From assembly GCA_025361735.1 (NCBI GenBank), contig JANYKD010000229.1, forward strand, positions 1 to 35,701: a DNA stretch of 35,701 nucleotides. Reading direction: 5' to 3'. The translations under genes were made by a program, and so were the position numbers. Source of the DNA: Phycisphaerales bacterium (lineage in GTDB: Bacteria; Planctomycetota; Phycisphaerae; Tepidisphaerales; Tepidisphaeraceae). The notes under the pieces are model-generated. The model had not been told where the DNA came from. It made no database searches and saw nothing but the letters and a program-made list of their open reading frames with translations. This document shows positions 9,724 to 17,169 of this stretch, one piece after another. Numbering within the stretch: position 1 is the stretch's first letter; each line of letters starts with the position of its first letter.

Positions 9724-10446
9724 TCATTTGCCTTCCGGAGTCTGGACAATCTGAATTGCCGCCACGCCGATCCAACCGCCGCCGAGGGTACCGTTGAATT
9801 CCACGGTCATATCGCTCGCCGAATTCCCGGTGAAGACAATATAGTTCGCCCCTTTGGAGTCCTTGGCCTCCTTGAGCGTCTTTGCTTCCGATTTCACATA
9901 ATTCCCGCCCTGCCAGTTGAAGTTGCAGAAACAGGTGGGAGTCCCGTCGACTTTCCCCGCCACTTTATTGGCAACCGAGATCGTGGCGCTGCCTTGCCCA
10001 CCGTTGTCACCGGCCGCCAGATACACGTAGACCGCGTAGTTCTTATAGGGAATGCCCTTGACGGTAATCGTCGGGCTGGGCGAGAGTATCCCCGACTGGA
10101 GGATCAGGTTCGTCCCGGTGAACCCCCACGACGCCCCGTTGTTCGGCCAGACCTGTGTCTCGGCCGTCGCGGCCACCGCGACACTCGCGCCCTTGACCTC
10201 CTTGCCGGCGTTGTCATTGACCTTGGCGAGATTGCCGGAGTTGTCATGCCCATTACCATCATCTTCGCTGATGGTCATGTTGTTCCAGTGGTCCTGGGCC
10301 ACAGACGCCACGCCCGCACTCTGCGTCGCCTTCAGCGTCTGGGTCTTGGCCTCTTTGCCGACAAAGTTGACCCCAATACTCTCCGCATGCAGCGTGCCGG
10401 CGACAGCACAAACCAGGAGCGAGCAGATACCGGATAGTAATTTCAT
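9724..10446 (-). CDS. Secreted protein of unknown function
   Basis: A 240-residue protein. The ATG at 10446 is chosen because it follows AGAGAAGG and begins a clear Sec signal peptide (MKLLSGICSLLVCAVAGTLHA, cleavage likely near residue 21). The mature N-terminus SIGVNFVGKEAKT and a later region (ITVKGIPYKNYAVYVYLAAG, ending DMTVEFNGTLGGGWIGVAAI) look like an all-beta carbohydrate-binding-like or jelly-roll fold. I recognise a pattern common in secreted planctomycete and verrucomicrobial proteins but no named domain. It is convergent with the hydrolase gene (19 bp between stops), and the PfkB-AAA-RyR gene ends 84 bp upstream of its start. Confidence 0.75.
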   Translation of the reverse strand: MKLLSGICSLLVCAVAGTLHAESIGVNFVGKEAKTQTLKATQSAGVASVAQDHWNNMTISEDDGNGHDNSGNLAKVNDNAGKEVKGASVAVAATAETQVWPNNGASWGFTGTNLILQSGILSPSPTITVKGIPYKNYAVYVYLAAGDNGGQGSATISVANKVAGKVDGTPTCFCNFNWQGGNYVKSEAKTLKEAKDSKGANYIVFTGNSASDMTVEFNGTLGGGWIGVAAIQIVQTPEGK

Positions 10447-10529
10447 GGGATGGCCTTCTCTAACAGGACGTTGTGGAGTTGCATACACGCTATGACCGTA
10501 CCGCTGGCGCGGAACGCTGTAAAGCCGGA

Positions 10530-13310
10530 TCATTGGCTGCTGGCAATGAAGGCCATGGATGCCCGCAGGCATCGGTCGCTCACGCTCTCCGGTTTGGCGG
10601 GAGGTTTGCGGACGAGGCAAAAGCCCGCGGGTTCGAAGGCCGCGAGGCTCTCGCGACTGATGGCGATGTTAATAAGCTTGTTGCCTGGCGCGATGCTGTT
10701 GAAATCGGTGATATCGGTGTTAAGGCGAAGCCAGCGCTGGTTAGACTTGCACCACTCGAAGCCGAGGGTGAGGCGGTCGCTGAGCCAGATGTGATGTTCG
10801 GGTTCAGCCAGTTGAGCAATCAGAGCGTCGAGGTCCTCGGCTTTGACCCCTGGGCAGGCGGCGGACGAGACCTGGGGCACGGCGAATAAGCCAAGGCGTT
10901 GAAGTTCCAGCAGACGGCGCGGAACGGGGTCGAGACCTCTCTGATGAGCCTCCTCGGGAAGTTGTTCCCATGGTATCGCGTCTGGAGCACCTGGCTCGGT
11001 TTTGAGTCTTTCACTGCAATAGCCGACATGTCCGGCCCTGGCGAGGATGTATAATAGCTGCTCCGTCCAGACCGGATCGGCCAGACGGCTTTGGAAATCC
11101 CCCGAGACGTGCAAGCGGAGCAGATCATCCGTTGGGAGCGCAGAAAGCATGAACGCTCGGACACCCGCCAGGGCACTCATGCCGAGTAGCGCTGAGATTG
11201 AACGAGCGCCGTGTTCGTAGCGTTCCACGGACAGAAAGGCGTGGAGGACATTGGGAGCGATGGCAGCGCGGTTGGTCTTGGGGTGAATGAGGTACGGATA
11301 GCTCCGTTCAATTTCGCCACGGAGCACGAGGGCGCGGCGCAGGACGTAGGCGGGATCGTTGGCGATGCATTCCGCCGGCGTCGCCGCGGCATGGGGCGAG
11401 CTTGGGTTCGGCCCCTTCACATTCACAAAACCGCGCAGGCGGCTGATGAAGTCGGGGCCTTTGAGTTCCTTGAAAGTCGAGTGCCACGGATCCTCGGCGT
11501 TGGGGAGCCACGTTTGGCCATCCTTCAGTACACTCCACCGCTTGAAGTCATCGAATGTGGTGCGAGTGCCTCCAGCGAAAACAAAGATGCACTTTCCAAA
11601 CGGGTGCCTGTGGCTGCCATCGAAGAACTCGGCATCCTGCATGGGAGCGAGGAAGTCGGCCAGCCACTTGAGGCTGGCGGTGTCGAATTCATCCCAGAAT
11701 ACAAGGGGGATTTCCAGGCGAATGGAGGCGTCGCGCACCTGGTGGAAGGCCCGGTGCAGGTCTGCCGGGACCTTGATCTGGGTGAGATTGAATTCGAGCG
11801 GCTCCTTGTCCTTGCCGAAAATGGCTTTGGCGATCTGCTTGATGGCGAAAGACTTTCCGGATCCAGGGGCGCCAAAGACGGCGATGGACAGGGGCCGTTT
11901 GTCCTCCGGATTGCTTTTGTATTCAAGTATGAGCCGGCGGATCTCGTTGATGCTCTCGATCTCTTCGCGGTCGGCCGTGACGTATTTCTCGTAAGATGCC
12001 TTTGGGATCGAGGCAAGTGCTTTCGCCGCACCCTGAATAACAACTTCCAGGGCTTTGGCGTGGAGCGCTTCAGGTGTCGTGCCGGTGACGTTACAGAGCA
12101 GACGGTTGGCGCGAAGGCCCTTGGATTTGGCTCGCGGCCAGACCGCGATGTCGTCGGGGTTCCAGGCAGCACGAAACGACTGGATACCGGCCAGGTGCTT
12201 CACGTCCGCTTTGTCGTTTGGCTGTGGCGGTGCAATGCATGCAGCGGCGGGGTTCATCGCAGGATCAGCCACTTGCCCCCGCACTCCATAGGCAAGGTCG
12301 ATGTTGGGCGTGTCGTCCTTCCCAGCGCCGTCGTGATGAGCGACACGCTGCGCCGCCAGCGCCTGAGTGACCGCGAAGAACAAAGGGTACTCGTCCCTGG
12401 CAAGCAAATGCCTGGCGATGCAGGCGGTGAGCACGGAGCCCGTGCCGAAACTGCTTCCCGGGCGATCATCCTCCCATGCGCGCTCCAGTTCGTCGGGCAG
12501 AAAATAGAAGCGATCGAGTTTGCCTTCCCGGAATACGGCAGCACCCGCGAGTCCGAAATGAACGACGGCAGTGGCACAACAGGCGAGGTCGCGAGAACTG
12601 GGACCGGACGCGAATTCGGTTTCGATATCTTCAATCGCTTTGTCCCACGAGAGGGCGCGAGACAAGGCGGCATTTCTCCGACGCAGAGCGTTGGCATCAG
12701 TGACGACGTGAAGCCGCCCGCCCAGATCTCCTTTCAAAAACTGCGGCAACAGGCCCGAGCCGTCTGGACGCACCCCGTGCTTGAGAAGGATTGCCCCATT
12801 GCCCGCGTACGAAGTCACATGCTCGACGGCATTCGGCTGCTCCGAAAAGCCGAGGCCCAGGTCATCGACGACGAGAATATCCGCACAAGGCGATTTTCCA
12901 TCCGCGACCGGTGGTACCCAAGTGGTGGACTTGCGACACCCGGCGAAACGCCCGATGCGCCAGACTTCGTCGTCATTCTTACCCGCATTCAACCGACGGT
13001 GCTTCCACCAGACCGAGTACGCGTAGGCGAGGTCGTCGCGCTGAGTCCCCTGCTCGTTCAAGCCGCGGATGGAGTCTGCGGCATCCCGCGCAGGCTTCAC
13101 CGTGATCGAGCGTGTCGGCTGAACTGTCAGGTCTCGGCACGCGACATTTTCAATGAGATGTGCAACATACCATGCGCCACCGGCGCGATGATGCAGTTGT
13201 GTTTGCAGCGAGCCGTCGAAATACCCTTGCGGGAGGCCGTTGGAATGGTCAAGATTCCAATCGGCGACCCAGTCCCCGGTGACGAGAATAGTTTTCATAC
13301 TGGTTTTCAT
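10530..13310 (-). CDS. PfkB-like / AAA+ ATPase / tandem RyR-domain fusion protein
   Basis: About 926 residues from the ATG at 13310; an ATG at 13298 gives MKTILVTGDWVADWNL and is nearly as good, and neither has a clear ribosome-binding site. Residues about 5-330 resemble a ribokinase/PfkB fold: ILVTGDW start, RAGGAWYVAHLIE, RLHVVTDANALR, ATAVVHFGLAGAAVF and SSFGTGSVLTACIARHLL, the last in place of the usual GAGD-containing helix. An AAA+ module follows: Walker A FGAPGSGKS (Lys about 486), Walker B IPLVFWDEFD (about 537-545), sensor-1-like CIFVFAGGTRTTF. Two RyR-like modules close the protein: about 750-811 (ARAGHVGYCSERL ... PWEQLPEEAHQRG) and about 825-898 (LAEPEHHIWLSDRLTLGFEW ... FEPAGFCLV). 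No signal peptide or membrane helix. Function unknown; domains suggest small-molecule-controlled ATPase activity. Confidence 0.8.
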   Translation of the reverse strand: MKTSMKTILVTGDWVADWNLDHSNGLPQGYFDGSLQTQLHHRAGGAWYVAHLIENVACRDLTVQPTRSITVKPARDAADSIRGLNEQGTQRDDLAYAYSVWWKHRRLNAGKNDDEVWRIGRFAGCRKSTTWVPPVADGKSPCADILVVDDLGLGFSEQPNAVEHVTSYAGNGAILLKHGVRPDGSGLLPQFLKGDLGGRLHVVTDANALRRRNAALSRALSWDKAIEDIETEFASGPSSRDLACCATAVVHFGLAGAAVFREGKLDRFYFLPDELERAWEDDRPGSSFGTGSVLTACIARHLLARDEYPLFFAVTQALAAQRVAHHDGAGKDDTPNIDLAYGVRGQVADPAMNPAAACIAPPQPNDKADVKHLAGIQSFRAAWNPDDIAVWPRAKSKGLRANRLLCNVTGTTPEALHAKALEVVIQGAAKALASIPKASYEKYVTADREEIESINEIRRLILEYKSNPEDKRPLSIAVFGAPGSGKSFAIKQIAKAIFGKDKEPLEFNLTQIKVPADLHRAFHQVRDASIRLEIPLVFWDEFDTASLKWLADFLAPMQDAEFFDGSHRHPFGKCIFVFAGGTRTTFDDFKRWSVLKDGQTWLPNAEDPWHSTFKELKGPDFISRLRGFVNVKGPNPSSPHAAATPAECIANDPAYVLRRALVLRGEIERSYPYLIHPKTNRAAIAPNVLHAFLSVERYEHGARSISALLGMSALAGVRAFMLSALPTDDLLRLHVSGDFQSRLADPVWTEQLLYILARAGHVGYCSERLKTEPGAPDAIPWEQLPEEAHQRGLDPVPRRLLELQRLGLFAVPQVSSAACPGVKAEDLDALIAQLAEPEHHIWLSDRLTLGFEWCKSNQRWLRLNTDITDFNSIAPGNKLINIAISRESLAAFEPAGFCLVRKPPAKPESVSDRCLRASMAFIASSQ

Positions 13311-13533
13311 GCCAGGATCACGATGTGCGGAATCGTGGCTGAGATTGCAGAATGCACTATCCGACCGTAAGACGCTCAGCACCACGATGCGACAGTATTC
13401 CTGCTCCTTGCCTGCCAATCTTAACCTCTCTTGAACAACCTGAAAAGCCGACCAACGCGCATGAGCTCCTTGGTTGGCTATGTCAGGTGCCAAGGGGTCG
13501 GTTTCACCTGCTTTCAGGCGGCAGAGCCCCGGC

Positions 13534-13914
13534 TTACCTCTCGACCGCAATCTCCCGATACCCCGCCGTCGTCCACTGCCGCACTGTCACCCGGCCATGA
13601 TCCATCTTGAACTCGTAGCAGAACCAACCCAGTTCATTGTCGTAAAGGAAGCTTTCATTGATCTCCGTTTCCCTGTCATTCCTGACGCCGACCGCGATGA
13701 CCATGGCCACGGCGTCGCTGCTGAACACCGCGATCCCCTTGCCGCCGATCCCTTGTACGACCGCCGCGACGGACACTTTCGTATACCCCATATAACCGAG
13801 CAACTTTGCCGCCGACTCCTTGTCCAAAGGCTTGGGTTGCGCACCCAAAGCCATTGGCGCAAGCGAAACGAGGAACATGAAACACACGGCCACCACGGTT
13901 AACTCACGTTTCAT
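13534..13914 (-). CDS. Small exported protein of unknown function
   Basis: A 126-residue protein with ATG at 13914 preceded by GGAGAGGAAGG at a good distance. Residues 1-25 form a Sec signal peptide (hydrophobic VVAVCFMFLVSLAPMALGA). The mature part has a short helical start (LDKESAAKLLGYMGYTKVSV) and then alternating beta-like stretches ending in DHGRVTVRQWTTAGYREI. I recognise no family. It lies between the PfkB-AAA-RyR gene (224 bp downstream) and rnc (197 bp upstream), all on the minus strand. Codon pattern and ribosome-binding site support a real gene. Confidence 0.72.
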   Translation of the reverse strand: MKRELTVVAVCFMFLVSLAPMALGAQPKPLDKESAAKLLGYMGYTKVSVAAVVQGIGGKGIAVFSSDAVAMVIAVGVRNDRETEINESFLYDNELGWFCYEFKMDHGRVTVRQWTTAGYREIAVER

Positions 13915-13974
13915 TCGCAGACCTTCCTCTCCATTTGGTGTGACGCGTCAGAAACCACAAATTTATTACCCCAA

Positions 13975-13992
13975 CGCTCGCCATGGCGAGCG
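13975..13992. repeat. 18-bp perfect palindrome
   Basis: CGCTCGCCATGGCGAGCG reads identically on both strands. It sits in the 197-bp spacer between the rnc stop and the start of the small exported protein. No T-run follows, so it is not a classic intrinsic terminator; it could be a protein-binding site or an mRNA hairpin after rnc. Confidence 0.55.
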
Positions 13993-14111
13993 CGGCATGA
14001 ACAGCCTTGGACTTGCCCCGCACAATCGTCACGATACGGACTCCAGGGTTTGGGTGCCCCAAACAACGGATTGCGGCAGCGCCTCGGAAACAGCGTCGTC
14101 GTGCCCACCAA

Positions 14112-14849
14112 CTATTCCGGCGGATTCTCGGCCATGTCTTGAATCGCGTTGTCAATCTCACGCTCGTCCATCAGCCCAAGTTCTTCCAGGGCGAGCAGCG
14201 CGGCCTTTTGCTCGGCCATCTTCTTGTTCGGCCCCCAGGCGCCCGGGAACCGCCGGCCGTCGACATCAACGCAAACTTCGAAACACTTGCTGTGATCCGG
14301 ACCCTTCTCGTCCAGCAACTCATATTGCGGCGTGGCACCCAGGAACTTTTGGGCATGCTGCTGGAGAATCGCCTTGTAGTTGTGCTGGTGCGACGATCCG
14401 GAGATGGCATCAATCTTCCCGCCCATTGTCCGCAACACGTACTCCTTGACGACTTCGAAGCCGCCGTCGAGATAGATGGCGGCGACCACGGATTCGTAAA
14501 CCGCGGCCGACAGCGAGTTAGGCAACGACACGCCAGTACCCACGCCCTTGCCGGTGATGAGCACGTCGGTCAGGCCCGTTTCGATGGAGACTTCCGCACA
14601 CGTCCGGCGCGAGACCACGGCCGACTTGATCTTGGTCAGTTCGCCTTCCTGGTACTGAGTGAACTTCAGATAGAGGGCTTCGCAGATGATCAGATCGAGG
14701 ACGGCATCGCCGAGGAACTCCATGCGCTCGTTGCTGGCCAGACGGGTGTCAGCAATTGAGGCGTGGGTCAGGGATTCCTTGAGCAGGTTCGGATTCTTGA
14801 ACTTATACCCCAGGATACGCTCGGCTTTTTCAAATATATCAGGCTTCAC
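14112..14849 (-). CDS. rnc: Ribonuclease III
   Basis: A 245-residue double-strand-specific endoribonuclease when started at the GTG at 14849 (MKPDIFEKAERILGYKF); a longer TTG start at 14936 is possible but adds non-homologous-looking sequence. Residues 40-52 (NERMEFLGDAVL) are the RNase III signature, with E41, E44 and D48 corresponding to E38, E41 and D45 of the Escherichia coli enzyme. E119 matches E117, but the position matching D114 is Ala116 (SLSAAVYESVVAAIYLDGG). The C-terminal dsRNA-binding domain (from about NYKAILQQHAQ to KKMAEQKAALLALEELG) is intact. The role is rRNA and mRNA processing. It is transcribed away from the S55 gene. Confidence 0.94.
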   Translation of the reverse strand: MKPDIFEKAERILGYKFKNPNLLKESLTHASIADTRLASNERMEFLGDAVLDLIICEALYLKFTQYQEGELTKIKSAVVSRRTCAEVSIETGLTDVLITGKGVGTGVSLPNSLSAAVYESVVAAIYLDGGFEVVKEYVLRTMGGKIDAISGSSHQHNYKAILQQHAQKFLGATPQYELLDEKGPDHSKCFEVCVDVDGRRFPGAWGPNKKMAEQKAALLALEELGLMDEREIDNAIQDMAENPPE

Positions 14850-15062
14850 AGTTACGACACTCGCGTTCGTTGAGTAGAAGATGGTTCTCTCGCGGACCCG
14901 AAGTCCCGGCGAAGACCTCCTTCCACGAACAGGCAAGTGAAACTATCGCCATGATATGGGGTTGTCAATCAGGTATAACTTCTAGCGGTGCCAGCGGCGT
15001 TTCGCCGATCTAAGATACGTGCGTAACCATGGATGGTGGGCAACAACCACCTTGAGGTCGAA
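14850..15062. other. Divergent spacer between rnc and the S55 peptidase gene
   Basis: A 213-bp spacer that should carry promoters for both directions. On the minus strand GGAAGGAGG (about 14917-14925) looks like a ribosome-binding site, but no start codon lies at the right distance after it. I see no clear sigma-70 hexamer pair. Confidence 0.3.
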
Positions 15063-17153
15063 ATGAACGAGTCACAGCGCGGCATGCCCGCGAACAACAG
15101 ATATAGAACCACCAACACACTGACACACGGATTATGCGGGATTCTCTCCTCGCCGTGCCTAAGTGCCTCCGTGGTGCACCTGCTCGCCGGAATACTGGCG
15201 ATTGCCCTGGCGACGGTTGCCAGAGGCGAAGGCCCCGTACAGACAGCCTTCGATCCCGCCCGGCACATGCGGGTGGCGGAAGTGAAGAACGGCATGACGG
15301 GATACGGCCTGTCGGTCTTCCAGGGGACCAAAATCGAGCGGTTCGAGGTCGAGGTCGTCTCGGTGCTGCGCAATTTCAATCCCAAATACGACGTCGTGCT
15401 GATCCGCTGCAAAGGGGCCAATCTTGAGCATACCGGCGGCGTGGCCGGCATGAGCGGCTCGCCCGTATATCTCCGGGATGACAAGGGGAAGGACCGCATG
15501 ATCGGGGCGTTCGCCTACGGCTGGCAGGCGGCCAAGGATCCGCTGGCCGGTGTGCAGCCGATCGAATACATGCTGGCCATGCCGCAGCAGGCGGCCGGCA
15601 AGGAACCCGCCAGTGAACCCAAGACCAATGGCAAAAAGCGGGCGTTCTGGACGATTGGGGAATCGTTCGCCGCGCCGTGGAACAGCACCCATCGGACGCT
15701 CGACGCTCGCAACACACCCGCCACAATGCAGGCGGGATTCGGCACGTCAGATCTTCGTCCGCTGGCAACCCTACTCATGAGCAGCGGCCTGCCGCAAGCC
15801 GCCATCGACAAGTTCTCCCCCCTGCTGCGACAATATGGAATGATGCCCGTGCAGGCAGGCGGCGCTGGAGCGGACACCTCGGGCCGATATGGCGCCCCCG
15901 CGAAACTCGAACCCGGATCCGCCATCGCCGTGCCCATTGTCACCGGCGACATGGATCTGACGGCCATCGGAACCGTAACCGAGGTCATTGATGGCCGCGT
16001 GTTCGCATTCGGGCACGCGTTCTTCAGCGAGGGCGAAGTATCACTGCCCATGGGGTCGGCCTACATCCATTCGGTGATCCCGAGCCTGATTTCGAGCTTC
16101 AAACTCGGCTCGGTCACGGGCGTACAGGGAACCCTGCAGAATGACCAGATCGTCGGAATTGCCGGAAAACTCGGCCCGTCTCCGGCAACCATTCCCGTGC
16201 AGATTCATTGCGTTTACGAGGATGGGACGTCCGACCTGACATATCGTTTCAATGTCGCCAAGCATCCCAAGCTGACTCCCATGGCCGCGGGCATGGCGAC
16301 CATGGCCGCCGTCCGTTCCAACCGCGATCTGCCGCAGTTCCACACAGTGGACTACGACTTCATGCTGGAGTTCGGCGAGAAGCGTTCCCTTCACGTGAAG
16401 AACCGCTCGGTCAACAACTCAGTCGAGGAGTTGCTGATGATGATCGTGCAGACGATCCAGACCGCCCAGAACAACCCGTTCGAAAGGGTGATGCCGTCGA
16501 AGATTGACGGCACGGTGCGCATCTCGCGCCAGGTGAAAGAGGCCCAGATCGAGTCCGTGGCCATGCCCAAGGAAAAGTTCGAGCCGGGCGAAATTGTGAA
16601 GCTGTTCGTTACCTTCCGCCCGTTCCGCGGCAGTGAAGAAATCATGCCACTGGAGTTCGAGTTGCCCAAGGATCTGCCCGAAGGCAGTTATGACTTTTCC
16701 CTGCTCGACTGGCAGGGGCATGTCCAGGATGAGCAGACCGCGCGGCCGTTCCGCTTCAGCGCCCAGAGCGCCGAGGAGATGTTCGCCGTGCTGCGGGATG
16801 TGGCGTCCATCCGCCACGACGCGCTTTACCTGCGTCTGCTTCAGCAGAACGATGGTGTCGCCATCGGGCGAACCGCGATGTCGCATATGCCCTCCTCCAG
16901 GCGAAAGATCATTACGGACGGGGGCTCGTCCAACACAACAACGTTTGTATCCACGAGCGTGCGCATCGTGCCCACCGACTACGTCATGACCGGGCAGGCG
17001 CGCTTCCAGATCACCATCGAGCGACCCGGCAAGCCCGCGTCCAAGACACCCAAGCAAAACAACCTCCCCCTGCCGGGTATGCGGCCGCCAACGCTCCCCA
17101 GCCGGCCTGGCAATGCGCCCCAACCGCCGATCGACATGCCGGGAGAACCGTAA
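15063..17153 (+). CDS. SpoIVB-type (S55) peptidase-domain protein, exported
   Basis: About 696 residues from the ATG at 15063, chosen for the GAGG box 6 bp upstream; an earlier GTG at 15033 or later starts cannot be excluded because the first 35 residues are poorly conserved in character. A hydrophobic export segment (VVHLLAGILAIALATVARG) precedes the S55 domain. That domain contains MRVAEVKNGMTGYGLSVFQG, then HTGGVAGMSGSPVY with the predicted catalytic Ser133 and IGAFAYGW. SpoIVB cleaves a membrane regulator during sporulation in Bacillus, but this family also occurs in non-sporulating planctomycetes with unknown roles. The C-terminal 350 residues are beta-rich, and the tail is Pro-rich. It is followed 16 bp later by the beta-propeller gene. 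Confidence 0.85.
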   Translation: MNESQRGMPANNRYRTTNTLTHGLCGILSSPCLSASVVHLLAGILAIALATVARGEGPVQTAFDPARHMRVAEVKNGMTGYGLSVFQGTKIERFEVEVVSVLRNFNPKYDVVLIRCKGANLEHTGGVAGMSGSPVYLRDDKGKDRMIGAFAYGWQAAKDPLAGVQPIEYMLAMPQQAAGKEPASEPKTNGKKRAFWTIGESFAAPWNSTHRTLDARNTPATMQAGFGTSDLRPLATLLMSSGLPQAAIDKFSPLLRQYGMMPVQAGGAGADTSGRYGAPAKLEPGSAIAVPIVTGDMDLTAIGTVTEVIDGRVFAFGHAFFSEGEVSLPMGSAYIHSVIPSLISSFKLGSVTGVQGTLQNDQIVGIAGKLGPSPATIPVQIHCVYEDGTSDLTYRFNVAKHPKLTPMAAGMATMAAVRSNRDLPQFHTVDYDFMLEFGEKRSLHVKNRSVNNSVEELLMMIVQTIQTAQNNPFERVMPSKIDGTVRISRQVKEAQIESVAMPKEKFEPGEIVKLFVTFRPFRGSEEIMPLEFELPKDLPEGSYDFSLLDWQGHVQDEQTARPFRFSAQSAEEMFAVLRDVASIRHDALYLRLLQQNDGVAIGRTAMSHMPSSRRKIITDGGSSNTTTFVSTSVRIVPTDYVMTGQARFQITIERPGKPASKTPKQNNLPLPGMRPPTLPSRPGNAPQPPIDMPGEP

Positions 17154-17169
17154 ACAAAGGATCACTCAT

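Noticed and set aside
11211-13370. Plus-strand ORF of 719 codons across the PfkB-AAA-RyR gene
   Set aside because: Antisense shadow in high-GC DNA; the minus strand has the Walker A, Walker B and RyR motifs, this frame has none.
13904-14161. Minus-strand ORF of 85 codons between rnc and the small exported protein
   Set aside because: Trp/Arg-rich composition, overlaps the end of rnc in another frame and lacks a ribosome-binding site; treated as non-coding.
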